Source: an uncultured Planctomycetota bacterium | GTDB lineage: Bacteria > Planctomycetota > Planctomycetia > Pirellulales > Thermoguttaceae | Length of the DNA stretch: 64,000 bases | NCBI GenBank assembly: GCA_900318195.1 | Contig: ONJR01000035.1 | Span: 62,001 to 126,000, forward strand | Direction of reading: 5' to 3' | Part shown: positions 8,554 to 17,459 of the stretch, one piece after another | Layout: the number at the start of each line of letters is the position of its first letter | Position numbering within the stretch: the first letter of the stretch is position 1 | Made by a program: the position numbers and the translations under genes | The notes under the pieces: generated by a model | What the model was told of the DNA's origin: nothing | The model's input: the letters and a program-made list of their open reading frames with translations, nothing else | Databases searched by the model: none

Positions 8554-9936
8554 ATGTTTCTCAGCGAATTATCCAGACGCGACTGGTTCAAGGCGCTAGG
8601 AGTTGGAATGAGCGTCGCCGCTTTTGGCGCCGTTTCAAACGCGCGAGCGGATTTTGTGCACAAAGAAGATAAAACAACCGGCGTTCTATTAGACGGTTCC
8701 CAAGCTCGCCCTTGTACGTTGCAAAACGATGGAACCGTTGTTCGACCGGCAATGAACCCGCCAGTTATTAGCGAGACAGACGTTCTCGTTGTTGGGGGTG
8801 GTCCGGCAGGATGTTGCGCGGCGATCGCAGCTGCTCGCATGGGCGTTAAGACAACCTTGGTCGAACGATACGGACATTTTGGCGGCTTGGCGACCGGGGG
8901 ACTCGTTGTCCATATCCTCGGACATTGGATTAAGGAGAATGATCAAAAGATTCAGGCAACCCAAGGAATAGGCGAAGAAATGATGAAACGTCTGGAAGGG
9001 TTGCCGAACGGAATTGTCAAACGGGAATTTGGAAAAAACCCTACTCTTGACGCTGAAGTCTACAAGTATCTCCTTGTAGAAATGATAACCGAAGCCAATA
9101 TCGAGGTCTTCCTTCATTCTTGGGCGTCGGACGCAATTATCGACGATGAAAACAATCCCGAAACAAATCGACCTGTCGTTCGCGGAGCTATTATTCAAAC
9201 GAAATTAGGACCGCAAGCCATTCTGGCAAAGCAAGTCGTCGACACAACAGGTGACGGCGACGTTTTCGTGCCGGCAGGCGTCGCGCACACACAACGGATG
9301 TACGATATTGGGCTTCCCTATCGTATTGGTAATTTAGACCGCGCGACGCCCCCCGAGGGGAGCAAACGCCCGCGATATTTGGGCGATCTAACCCCTATTC
9401 CAGGCGTCAACTGGGTAAATATGGCCGGACCGTCGCTTGACGGCGTTGACGTCAGGATTCTCTCCAAATTGGAATTGCAACACCGGAAACAAATCTGGAA
9501 GCAAGTTCAAGAAGTGCGCAACTCCCCAGGTTACGAAAATGTGTACCTCATGGAAACAGCGCCTCAAATCGGCGTTCGAATTACGCGTGTGATCGAAGGA
9601 GAAGCGACGCTCACGCTACAAGACGCGCGGGACGGCAGGAAGTACGACGATTGCGTAGGAATCGGAGGCGCCTGGCACGGCGATCATATCGGTTGGCATA
9701 TCCCTTATCGGTGTCTGTTGTCGAAGAATGTCGAAAACATTCTAACAGCGGGTCGTTCGCTTTCGGCAGAACCGCTTATGTCCGATCTTGTCCGCGTTAT
9801 CCCCAACTGTTGGGTTAGTGGGCACGCAGCCGGCGTTGCCGCCGCAGTAGCCGTCAAGACTGAAACTAGCGCGCACAACGTACCTATCCACGACGTTCAA
9901 AAGGAGCTTCGCGCTCAAAATGCGTATTTAGGCTGA
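8554..9936 (+). CDS. Tat-exported FAD-dependent oxidoreductase
   Basis: The 460-residue product starts with a twin-arginine signal (SRRDWFKALG, residues 7-16) ending in ANARA-like NARAD near residue 32. A dinucleotide-binding fold follows: VLVVGGGPAGCCAA at 77-90 and a ribose-binding Glu in TTLVERYGHFGG, typical of the FAD_oxidored (PF12831) family. VVDTTGDGDVF (near 228-238) and the C-terminal ILTAGRSLSAEPL contact FAD in this family. Members with Tat signals are common in Planctomycetota and Verrucomicrobiota next to sugar genes, but substrates are unknown. It lies in an apparent operon with the NagB-like gene and is followed by a terminator. Confidence 0.85.
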   Translation: MFLSELSRRDWFKALGVGMSVAAFGAVSNARADFVHKEDKTTGVLLDGSQARPCTLQNDGTVVRPAMNPPVISETDVLVVGGGPAGCCAAIAAARMGVKTTLVERYGHFGGLATGGLVVHILGHWIKENDQKIQATQGIGEEMMKRLEGLPNGIVKREFGKNPTLDAEVYKYLLVEMITEANIEVFLHSWASDAIIDDENNPETNRPVVRGAIIQTKLGPQAILAKQVVDTTGDGDVFVPAGVAHTQRMYDIGLPYRIGNLDRATPPEGSKRPRYLGDLTPIPGVNWVNMAGPSLDGVDVRILSKLELQHRKQIWKQVQEVRNSPGYENVYLMETAPQIGVRITRVIEGEATLTLQDARDGRKYDDCVGIGGAWHGDHIGWHIPYRCLLSKNVENILTAGRSLSAEPLMSDLVRVIPNCWVSGHAAGVAAAVAVKTETSAHNVPIHDVQKELRAQNAYLG

Positions 9937-9963
9937 AGTCTGTATCTTTATCCCTTCTAACCG

Positions 9964-10012
9964 AGCGCAAGGCGAAGCGTCGATCGTTGCACGACTTTGC
10001 TTTGCGCTTTTT
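9964..10012 (+). terminator. Intrinsic terminator after the FAD oxidoreductase
   Basis: AGCGCAA 9964-9970 pairs with TTGCGCT 10002-10008, with inner pairing GCGTC/GAC and a TTTTT tail. It separates the NagB-like/oxidoreductase unit from the polyferredoxin gene. Confidence 0.75.
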
Positions 10013-10035
10013 AATCATCGTTCCATTTCATCGAC

Positions 10036-11409
10036 GTGTCTAGCTCAATGCCACTTAATGCGCGCAGGAGGTTCATCGCCTGTATGGTAGCGCTTTTTCG
10101 TTTACTATGGGTCGTTATCGCTGTCGCAATACTTTTGTTCGGCTCAGCGACGCTCAGAAGCGCTTTCCTACGCCTAAGCCCTCTGCTTTTTATCGCCTCT
10201 TTTCTACCTGAAGTTCGACCTGTTTTGGACTTCCCAGGGAACTACGTTACCACATTCTTCGGATGCGCGTCGCTCATAATCATAACGCTGTGTGTGTTTC
10301 GTAGACGTTTCTTCTGTCGATATGTTTGTCCGCTTGGCGCCGCAGTAGACGTCGCGGCAAATGGACGAAGGCGGCTTTTTAAATCTAACGTAGGCAGATT
10401 CGGATTAATTCGCCCTACTAAACTATTGTTTTGTTTCTTCCTACTGTTATGGACGTTTGCTCTGATATGCTCCTATTTTCATATCTCCTGCCCTTTACTC
10501 CCCCAGGATTTGACACCATTTGCATTTGATCCAATGGCGCTCGTTTCCCGCTGGTTTCACGAAAATACGTTTAGCATATCGCTACTTGTTTTCATTCTTT
10601 GTTTCGTCGTTTCACCGTTCTGTTGGCGATTTCACATTTGTCCATGCGGAGCGCTACAAGAGCTCATACACTACCCGATCAGAATGATCAAACGACTCCG
10701 AAACTCTTATTTCACACATAGCTCGAAAAGATCGCCTAAACCTACGATAGCTCATCGGCGTAACTTTTTCGCTACCAGCGCCGCTATCGCTGCGATTGCT
10801 ACTATTGGCTACTTATCTCGCAAAGGCATTGCCCAGCGCGTGTCCAAGTCGATTCGCCCTCCCGGCGCTAGCTCGGAAATATCATTCATAACGAAGTGTG
10901 CGCGGTGTGGTCTTTGTATAGAAAGTTGTCCTAATGGTATACTACGCGCATCTGATTCCAAAAACGCAAAGCTCTCAAAAGAGGTAGAGCTTTTCAGTCC
11001 CAAGTTACCCGCAGTCGATTTTACTCTCGGCGTTGGATATTGTGAAAAAGAGTGTATTCGTTGCGCTACCGTCTGTCCAACTGGCGCATTATCAAAACTC
11101 ACCGCTGAAGACAAATGGTCGACGCCGATAGGAAAAGCTCGTTTTACTTTCAATAGATGTCTGCTATATTATCAGCAAGAGTGCTCAATTTGCAGGCGAG
11201 AATGTCCGTATGAAGCTATTGAATTCGTCTGGTCGGAAGACGATTATGAAAAGCTGCCGGTGATTGACGAAGATAAATGTGTCGGCTGTGGAAGATGCGT
11301 CGCTTTTTGCCCTGGAGAGCCTATCTTTAACGAGGATGGCGAAATCGAAGAAGGCAATGAAAACCAAAAACAATCAAGAAGCAAAGCGCTAGAAATAACG
11401 CCAATATAG
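10036..11409 (+). CDS. NapH/CcoG-like membrane polyferredoxin
   Basis: The 457-residue product has about five hydrophobic segments in its first half (for example near residues 20-38, 70-87, 130-148 and 178-196), interspersed with CRYVCPLGA and CPCGALQE motifs as in NapH/MauN-type quinol-linked ferredoxins. The C-terminal half is cytoplasmic ferredoxin with clusters CARCGLCIESCP, CIRCATVCP, CSICRRECP and CVGCGRCVAFCP. That is enough cysteines for several [4Fe-4S] centres. Start is uncertain: GTG 10036 gives the full frame but has no ribosome site, whereas ATG 10084 lies 12 bases after AGGAGG. NapH-like proteins pass electrons between quinol and periplasmic redox enzymes; the upstream exported flavoenzyme is a possible but unproven partner. 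No periplasmic nitrate reductase genes are nearby. Confidence 0.85.
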   Translation: MSSSMPLNARRRFIACMVALFRLLWVVIAVAILLFGSATLRSAFLRLSPLLFIASFLPEVRPVLDFPGNYVTTFFGCASLIIITLCVFRRRFFCRYVCPLGAAVDVAANGRRRLFKSNVGRFGLIRPTKLLFCFFLLLWTFALICSYFHISCPLLPQDLTPFAFDPMALVSRWFHENTFSISLLVFILCFVVSPFCWRFHICPCGALQELIHYPIRMIKRLRNSYFTHSSKRSPKPTIAHRRNFFATSAAIAAIATIGYLSRKGIAQRVSKSIRPPGASSEISFITKCARCGLCIESCPNGILRASDSKNAKLSKEVELFSPKLPAVDFTLGVGYCEKECIRCATVCPTGALSKLTAEDKWSTPIGKARFTFNRCLLYYQQECSICRRECPYEAIEFVWSEDDYEKLPVIDEDKCVGCGRCVAFCPGEPIFNEDGEIEEGNENQKQSRSKALEITPI

Positions 11410-11422
11410 GATTGCTAAACCC

Positions 11423-11462
11423 AAAAACCCGGAAAGAACGCAATCGACGCATTCCTCCCGGG
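11423..11462 (-). terminator. Bidirectional terminator between polyferredoxin and ribD
   Basis: A 15-bp uninterrupted stem (11428-11442 with 11448-11462, allowing G-U pairs) around a 5-base loop. On the minus strand it is followed by TTTTTGGG, ending ribD; on the plus strand it could also end the polyferredoxin transcript. Confidence 0.85.
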
Positions 11463-11488
11463 CTTTCAAACAAGGGTTCCTCGTGAAA

Positions 11489-12700
11489 CTAGTAATTAAC
11501 GCGTCCACTCATGAGCACGTCAGGACCAACCACCTCAATCTTCTTGTTTCTCAGTGTCGCCGCTTTACGCATGAGTTCGCGTCCAACGCCGCCAACAGCG
11601 ACAACAGCCTCGCTACCGCCCACAATCTTAGGCGAGACGAAAACGCGCGCTTCGTCGATCATCTCCATATCGAAAAGGTGTCCCAACAGCTCGCCGCCGC
11701 CTTCTACTAACACATTCGTCATTCCTCGAGCGGCAAGCTCGCTGAAAAGAAGAATAAGCCGCTCTTCGTGTGTCTCAGCTTCAAGAACGAGCACCTCGGC
11801 GCCCTTGGATTCCCAGAATTCCTTCTTGCCTTTCGGCGTATTGGGACCAAAGACGAGGAGCAACGGAACGTCGCGCGCCGTCAGCGCCAACTCGGAAAAA
11901 ACTGAAAGCGTTCCGCCAGAGTCAAAAACGATTCTCGTTGGAATACGTTTCGGCGCGCGCCCTTCTGGCAGTCTCACCGTCAGCTTTGGATCGTCTTCCA
12001 TCGCAGTACGACTACCGATAAGAATAGCGTCGACGCATTCACGCCATTCATGAACTCGCAATCGAGCTTCATCAGACGAAATCCAGTAGCTAGACCCGAT
12101 TCGCGTAGCAATCTTTCCGTCAAGCGTCATAGCCCACTTACCGATCAGCCACGGTCGATCTTTGAGAAGCCGAGTAACATAGGGAGCGTTAAGTTCCTGA
12201 GCTTCTTTCTCGCACACGCCTACCTCAACTTCAATTCCCGCCGCGCGCAACTTTTCAATACCGGCGCCGTTATTCTGAGGAAATGGATCGCTCATTGCGA
12301 TCACGACGCGTTTAACGCCGGAAGCAATTACGCGATCAACACAAGGAGGCGTCTTACCCTGGTGAACACAGGGCTCAAGCGTAACGTACATAACGCCGCC
12401 TTTGGCAAAATCTCCCGCCATTTTCAACGCGTTGATTTCCGCATGGGCGTCGCCGTATTTCTGGTGCCAACCTTCGCCGACAATAAGTCGACCTTCGTTT
12501 CGAGAGTCGCCTTCGCCTTCAACCATATCGAATTCGCCGTTTTCAAGCATGATATCCTTCTGGTTTTCGGGATCAGACTCCGTTAAATCTTCGCGAACAA
12601 TAACGCAACCGACCATCGGGTTGGGTTCGACAAACCCTTGCCCGCGGAGCGCCAACCTTAATGCGCGTTTCATATAGATCTGATCGAGGTTCGAAGCCAT
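11489..12700 (-). CDS. ribD: Bifunctional riboflavin deaminase/reductase RibD
   Basis: RibD deaminates and then reduces the pyrimidine intermediate of riboflavin synthesis in the cytoplasm. The zinc deaminase domain shows NPMVGCVIV, HAEINAL and TLEPCVHQGKTPPC. The reductase domain starts near residue 185 with KWAMTLDGKIAT and YWISSDEAR and includes VEGGGELLG. Start ATG 12700 (403 residues) gives the family-typical opening DQIYMKRALRLA; ATG 12721 and GTG 12733 are also in frame. The deaminase domain has an unusual acidic insertion of about 25 residues between VIV and RLIVGEGWH. No other rib genes are nearby and no FMN riboswitch was seen upstream. Confidence 0.95.
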   Translation of the reverse strand: MASNLDQIYMKRALRLALRGQGFVEPNPMVGCVIVREDLTESDPENQKDIMLENGEFDMVEGEGDSRNEGRLIVGEGWHQKYGDAHAEINALKMAGDFAKGGVMYVTLEPCVHQGKTPPCVDRVIASGVKRVVIAMSDPFPQNNGAGIEKLRAAGIEVEVGVCEKEAQELNAPYVTRLLKDRPWLIGKWAMTLDGKIATRIGSSYWISSDEARLRVHEWRECVDAILIGSRTAMEDDPKLTVRLPEGRAPKRIPTRIVFDSGGTLSVFSELALTARDVPLLLVFGPNTPKGKKEFWESKGAEVLVLEAETHEERLILLFSELAARGMTNVLVEGGGELLGHLFDMEMIDEARVFVSPKIVGGSEAVVAVGGVGRELMRKAATLRNKKIEVVGPDVLMSGRVNY

Positions 12701-12938
12701 TTTCGCAACCGATCCTTTCATCACTCGTTTCACGCCGAACCGACTTCAACATATTAATCGATTCGACCAAACTATCTTTCACTAACTCTAATTGCCAACT
12801 TGCAAGCGCCACTGAGCCTCAACGTCCCCTACGGAGGAGAGCAAGTCAATCGATTATACATCAAAGCGCTTTAGCTTTCAAGAGACGCCAAGGGCAAAGA
12901 TATTCCACCTTTCACAGCGTGTTCCGACCCAAAGACCC

Positions 12939-12968
12939 GGCTAGACGTCTCTATTCTAGTCGGGTTAG
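12939..12968 (-). terminator. Possible terminator after thiC
   Basis: On the minus strand CCCGACTAGA and TCTAGCCGGG pair around a 9-base loop just past the thiC stop. The tail TCTTTGGG is weak. The rest of the thiC-ribD gap (12701-12938) shows nothing else recognisable. Confidence 0.45.
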
Positions 12969-12995
12969 CATAAAAAGCGCTCGTCTCAATCCGAA

Positions 12996-14396
12996 TCATT
13001 CCGATTCACGCCGCAAGCGAATCAAATCAGAGGTTGTGCGCATTGCACAGAATTTAGGACCGCACATAGTGCAATAGTCTTCGTTAACAATCGTTCCATC
13101 CTGTCCAAGCGTAGGATGCGCGCCTCGCGGACAAGTGGAAACAGTATGCCTCTCGCAACCGCTAACCTCGATTGCGTCATTCCTAGTAGCGTCAGGATCC
13201 TCGCGCGCTTCTAAGTAATACTGTCGCGCGCGCTCAGGGTCAAGCGCCAAAGCAAACTGTCGCTCCCAATCGAATGCAAAACGAGCGCGCGCCATTTCAT
13301 CGTCGCGATCACGCGCGCCAGGACGATGAAGCGCAATATCTGCGGCGTGCGCCGCTATTTTATACGCAACGCAACCATTTCGGACGTCTTCTAAATTAGG
13401 CAGTCCCAAATGTTCCTTGGGCGTAACGTAACACAACATCGACGCGCCGTTGAAAGCGGCAATAGCCGCGCCAATTGCGCTCGTGATATGATCGTAACCG
13501 GGAGCTATGTCGCACACGACAGGTCCGAGAACATAAAAGGGCGCCTCGAAACATTCGCGCGCTTGTCGCGTCATGTTATCCGCAATCTGGTCAAGCGGAA
13601 CGTGTCCAGGACCTTCTATCATAACTTGTGTCCCGTATTCCCAGGCGCGCTGAGTGAGCTCTCCCATTACGGAAAGTTCCGCAAACTGCGCGTCGTCGCT
13701 CGCGTCGTGCAGACAGCCGGGACGCATTCCATCGCCAAGACTCCAGGAAACGTCGTATGCCTTCATAATCTCACATAACTCGCCGAAAGACTCGTAGAAA
13801 GGATTTTCACTCTTATGCGCTACCATCCATTTCGCTGTAAGAGAGCCTCCGCGGCTGACAATACCAGTCAATCTAGAATCAATCAGTGGAATATGACGTT
13901 GAAGTAGCGCACAATGAATCGTCATGTAGTCGACGCCCTGTTTCGCCTGGCGTTCGACCACGTCGATGATTTCTCGACGCGACATATCTAAGATATCGTC
14001 AAGCTCCTCACAGATCTGGTACATCGGAACTGTGCCGACAGGTACGCTAACGGAATCGATCATTCTTGTCCGGAGAGCGTCTAAATCGGCGCCCGTTGAA
14101 AGATCCATGATCGTATCCGCGCCGTAGCGTATCGCGCAACGTATCTTATCAAGTTCACGTTCCGAGTCGCCCGCTAAGGCTGAGACCCCAAGATTAGCGT
14201 TAATCTTCGTGCTCGCACGACGTCCAATAGCAATTGGCAAAAGTCCCTTCGACAAATGCTCTTTATTCGCCGGAATAATCATTCTACCAGCGGCTATTTC
14301 CTCTCGCACAGTCTCAACGTCAAGCTGCTCTTTACGAGCGACGATCTCCATTTCGGGCGTTACGTTTCCTGCACGCGCTTCCGTTAACTGCGTCAT
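12996..14396 (-). CDS. thiC: Phosphomethylpyrimidine synthase ThiC
   Basis: ThiC is the radical-SAM enzyme that rearranges aminoimidazole ribotide into the HMP-phosphate half of thiamine. The 466-residue product is of the shorter type without the N-terminal extension of the E. coli enzyme. It shows [40 protein letters not shown] and APGYDHI, and the C-terminal cluster ligands CTMCGPKFC (near 449-457). No other thi gene is in the window. The 160-base upstream gap lacks a recognisable THI-box (TPP riboswitch), which often precedes thiC in other bacteria. Confidence 0.97.
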   Translation of the reverse strand: MTQLTEARAGNVTPEMEIVARKEQLDVETVREEIAAGRMIIPANKEHLSKGLLPIAIGRRASTKINANLGVSALAGDSERELDKIRCAIRYGADTIMDLSTGADLDALRTRMIDSVSVPVGTVPMYQICEELDDILDMSRREIIDVVERQAKQGVDYMTIHCALLQRHIPLIDSRLTGIVSRGGSLTAKWMVAHKSENPFYESFGELCEIMKAYDVSWSLGDGMRPGCLHDASDDAQFAELSVMGELTQRAWEYGTQVMIEGPGHVPLDQIADNMTRQARECFEAPFYVLGPVVCDIAPGYDHITSAIGAAIAAFNGASMLCYVTPKEHLGLPNLEDVRNGCVAYKIAAHAADIALHRPGARDRDDEMARARFAFDWERQFALALDPERARQYYLEAREDPDATRNDAIEVSGCERHTVSTCPRGAHPTLGQDGTIVNEDYCTMCGPKFCAMRTTSDLIRLRRESE

Positions 14397-14557
14397 CTAT
14401 ACGACCTCTTCCTATCCAACGAACGTCGCCTCTGAAATATATCGACACTTCTACTTGCGACGCATTCATTTCGGACGCCGTCAAGGCGTTCGCTCTTTTC
14501 GTAAATTATGACAACTGCCCTCAATCGGTCAAGCCGATCCGCTAAAAACCTCGCATA

Positions 14558-15463
14558 TTAAAGTTGCAAGGTTCCTACAACATCGGATAACGACTCAATC
14601 CGTTCTGCTTCCATAACTCGGGGCAACTCGTCTAGTATTTCCATCGTTACGGTCGGACGATAAAAGTTTGCCGTGCCGATTTGAACGGCGCTGGCTCCTG
14701 CTACGAGAAAATCCATAACGTCGTCAACCGACGCGATTCCGCCAATGCCAATCACAGGTAGCTTGACTGCCTGCGCGATCTGCCAAACGCATCGTAATGC
14801 TATCGGCTTGATCGCCGGACCACTAAATCCCCCACAACCGTTTCCTAGCCGAGCGCGGCGGCGACGCCAATCTACGGCAAGTCCATAACACGTATTAATC
14901 GCCGAAATCATATCGGCGCCTCCCGCTTCAGCCGCTTTTGCTATATCGGCTATTTTCGTTACGTTCGGAGATAGTTTAACAGAAAAAGGCTTCGTCAGAT
15001 ATTTACGCAATTCAGCAGTCATTTTCTCGCAAAGACGCGGATCAACGCCAAAATCAACGCCGCCGGAGACGTTCGGGCAACTTACGTTCAACTCAATGGC
15101 AACGACGCCGTCTTGATCGTTCAGTCGCTCGGCCAAAATCTGACAGTCGGAAAGCTTCTTGGCGGCAATGCTCACAATAATAGGGGCGCCTAGCAATCGA
15201 AGGTAGGGCAACTTGCTCGTAACAAAATTGTCGAGTCCATCATTGTCGAGTCCGATTGCGTTGAGAAGTCCAGCAGTCGCTTCGGCTGTTCTGGGCGCGG
15301 GATTACCAGGTCGCGGCTCAACCGTTATTGTTTTTGGAACAATTGCGCCCAAACGACTGACGTCTATAAGTCGCGCGGCTTCTTTTGCGTAGCCAAAAGT
15401 TCCAGACGCCACTAAAATAGGATTTGCAAGTTTAACAGATCCCAGCGTAACAGAAAGGTTCAT
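14558..15463 (-). CDS. pyrD: Dihydroorotate dehydrogenase, class 1B type
   Basis: The enzyme oxidises dihydroorotate to orotate in pyrimidine synthesis, using FMN. Visible motifs are NPILVASGTFGY at the start, IGLDNDG, the catalytic-loop NVSCPNV (near residues 133-139; Cys as base marks class 1), VKLSPNV and IGIGGI, and the FMN phosphate site near the C-terminus. Class 1B enzymes normally pair with an electron-transfer subunit PyrK, which is not adjacent. ATG 15463 was chosen because the class 1B family begins at MNLSVTLGSVKL; longer in-frame starts exist at 15481, 15487 and TTG 15496. It lies 40 bases downstream of the P-loop ATPase gene and may share its transcript. Confidence 0.93.
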   Translation of the reverse strand: MNLSVTLGSVKLANPILVASGTFGYAKEAARLIDVSRLGAIVPKTITVEPRPGNPAPRTAEATAGLLNAIGLDNDGLDNFVTSKLPYLRLLGAPIIVSIAAKKLSDCQILAERLNDQDGVVAIELNVSCPNVSGGVDFGVDPRLCEKMTAELRKYLTKPFSVKLSPNVTKIADIAKAAEAGGADMISAINTCYGLAVDWRRRRARLGNGCGGFSGPAIKPIALRCVWQIAQAVKLPVIGIGGIASVDDVMDFLVAGASAVQIGTANFYRPTVTMEILDELPRVMEAERIESLSDVVGTLQL

Positions 15464-15504
15464 AGTCTCCTCGTCCATACCATCCATTAGGGTCAAAACC
15501 TACG

Positions 15505-16728
15505 TCACCTCGGATATCTACGGATAATTTTATCGCGCAAACCACGCGGCGCTAAACGATAATTCTCATAGGCGTCATATAACGAAAAGAGAATTTCGCG
15601 GACGTCAAAATGAAAATTCTTCAACAGCGTTTCCAGTTCAGACTCCGTTACGTCCCAACCGTCAACGTCGTCAAGGAGAAATTTTAGCAACGCATTGAGA
15701 GTTTCAACAGAAGGAGCGGTTTTGAAAAGTACTGGCAGTCCCAATGCAGGAGAGTGAGTCGTTACCAGTAAACCGAGCCGATTCATACGGCAAAAAGTGC
15801 GAATGATAACACGATTGACAAAAGACAACTGCTCAAACCCGTCAAAAAAGAGCGCCTTTCGATCGAAAAGCGACCTATTCTTCTGTAATTCTTGCGCCGA
15901 AGTAAGAAGAAAATCGTCTTGCGTCTCCGCAGGTTCGAGCTCAATTGGGTCAAACGCTTCTTCCGACGAATCGCCGCTGCTAAAATTGTCCGTTTCGTAG
16001 TCAGAGACGCCTGGGAATGGTGCAAATTTTATCGTTTCACCGTCTTTAGCAAGACGCGCGCCATCGCGCAACAGCTTTGACTCAAAGTCAAACTTTTGCG
16101 TTTTAACAGTCCCCTTCTCTTGCGAAGTTTGAACCGACGAGTCTGAATGAATCGACTCGGTATCGGATTGAACTCTGAACGCCAAATCAGCGTCGCTCTT
16201 ACTGGAATCGTCGTCTTGCGACGCTTCATCTTCAAAGAAATCCTGATACGCCGCTCGTTGCTGCTCGAGATACTCCTCGCGAGAAATCACGGGAGGAGGA
16301 AGAAGACACTTCGTCGGTAAAAAAACTGGCACCGATTGCAAAAATCGTTGCATCTCGTACCAAAAGACGTCGGGTAAAAAACGTCCTTGATCATGGAGCG
16401 TCCAGGAAAAGATTTCATATCCCTCGCGTTGCAATCGCTCCTTGAGCGCTAACATCAACGTTGTTTTACCGCTACCATGCGCGCCTACAATCTGTCCGCG
16501 GCAAGAATGTCCTTGGAACTTATCGACCAGATACTGCAGACACACAGACGTACGAATGTCCTCGCCTAACCCTAACGCAAGCGAAAAGAATTCTTGAAAC
16601 TTTGCCGGTCGAGACGACTTTATATAGAGCGCAAAACTACGCTCGAAAAAGAACGGCAGTTTACCAGGCGCGGTAAAACGCGTAGAAAACGGATTGCTTT
16701 CATGAAAATACGAAAAGCTCTCGTTCAT
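15505..16728 (-). CDS. P-loop ATPase with acidic insertion, planctomycete-type conserved hypothetical
   Basis: The 407-residue product opens with an ESNPFSTRFTAPGKLPFFF segment (residues 10-28). Next come a Walker A, GAHGSGKTT (near 81-89), and a candidate Walker B, ALFFDGFEQ (near 292-300). Between them an insertion of about 110 residues (near 165-280) is rich in Asp, Glu and Ser. The fold fits the STAND/AAA-type ATPases, but no effector domain is present. Similar small ATPases with the same N-terminal segment occur, in my recollection, as orphan genes in planctomycete genomes; the function is unknown. The neighbours are an arrestin-like protein upstream and pyrD downstream, all on the minus strand. 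Confidence 0.7.
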   Translation of the reverse strand: MNESFSYFHESNPFSTRFTAPGKLPFFFERSFALYIKSSRPAKFQEFFSLALGLGEDIRTSVCLQYLVDKFQGHSCRGQIVGAHGSGKTTLMLALKERLQREGYEIFSWTLHDQGRFLPDVFWYEMQRFLQSVPVFLPTKCLLPPPVISREEYLEQQRAAYQDFFEDEASQDDDSSKSDADLAFRVQSDTESIHSDSSVQTSQEKGTVKTQKFDFESKLLRDGARLAKDGETIKFAPFPGVSDYETDNFSSGDSSEEAFDPIELEPAETQDDFLLTSAQELQKNRSLFDRKALFFDGFEQLSFVNRVIIRTFCRMNRLGLLVTTHSPALGLPVLFKTAPSVETLNALLKFLLDDVDGWDVTESELETLLKNFHFDVREILFSLYDAYENYRLAPRGLRDKIIRRYPR

Positions 16729-16842
16729 TCAGCGCCGTCCTTTGGGTTGTCGCTGGGAAGCATGAAGCAAGCTCGCCAGCGTTAAGTACAATAAAACTCG
16801 CTTCACGCAGCGACTTCACGCGCAAAACGAGAACAAGCTCAG

Positions 16843-17304
16843 TTAGCACAATTGCAGTGTCCGCACATCGGGCAACGCTCCCAAACGAAAAGGGGCTTCG
16901 CCAACGATCTGCTCATTACTTGCCAGGAAAACGCGTACGCGAACGCACCAGCATATCCTAATAAGCAAACCGTAATAGGACAAAGGACTTTGCGGCAATA
17001 CAACGCTAAACCGACCGGGTTGCAATAAATCGATCCAGCGTTCACCATCGTTCGACAACCGCCAAAAAGCGTGCACGCCAACGTCCTCGTTACCCTTGCC
17101 TTCAGTGCGCCAGATCGTCGAAATTTCAACAGCCTCTATTGGACGACGAATCTCGTCAAGGTAATAGCTACCAGCCAGCGTTTCACCGGGATAATAAAGC
17201 CGAGCGCCGCGACCGTCCAAGCGTACGACAACCTGTTCGCTGGAATTCGTCGCGTTGGTCGCTATGGGCTTATCCGCAAGCGTCAAGGCGTCTCGCATTT
17301 CCAT
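16843..17304 (-). CDS. Conserved hypothetical, arrestin-like beta-sandwich
   Basis: ATG 17304 follows GGAG at 8 bases and gives 153 residues. The sequence is mostly beta-strand. The core VRLDGRGARLYYPGETLAG, then VEISTIWRTEGKGNEDVG and the C-terminal FRLGALP, resemble the conserved arrestin-like hypothetical found beside small ATPases in planctomycetes. No catalytic residues were seen. It stops 114 bases before the P-loop ATPase start, on the same strand, so the two may act together. The frame is open upstream to 17430, but only the start chosen has a ribosome site. Confidence 0.65.
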   Translation of the reverse strand: MEMRDALTLADKPIATNATNSSEQVVVRLDGRGARLYYPGETLAGSYYLDEIRRPIEAVEISTIWRTEGKGNEDVGVHAFWRLSNDGERWIDLLQPGRFSVVLPQSPLSYYGLLIRICWCVRVRVFLASNEQIVGEAPFRLGALPDVRTLQLC

Positions 17305-17459
17305 GGCAACACTCCAACTTGCTTCGCGCCGCACATACGACGCAACGCAACTCAAGTATAATTGGGTCGCGCGCGCCGTCAAGTCCAAAAGGAGAAGGGA
17401 ACGACTTTGCGTAGCGCGAACGATCCCCATTATTCATACAACCTTGTAATTACAACTAG

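Noticed and set aside
12701..12995. Possible FMN riboswitch before ribD
   Set aside because: None of the conserved RFN-element segments are present.
14397..14557. Possible TPP riboswitch before thiC
   Set aside because: The conserved CUGAGA and GAUCxGG-type THI-box elements could not be found on the minus strand.
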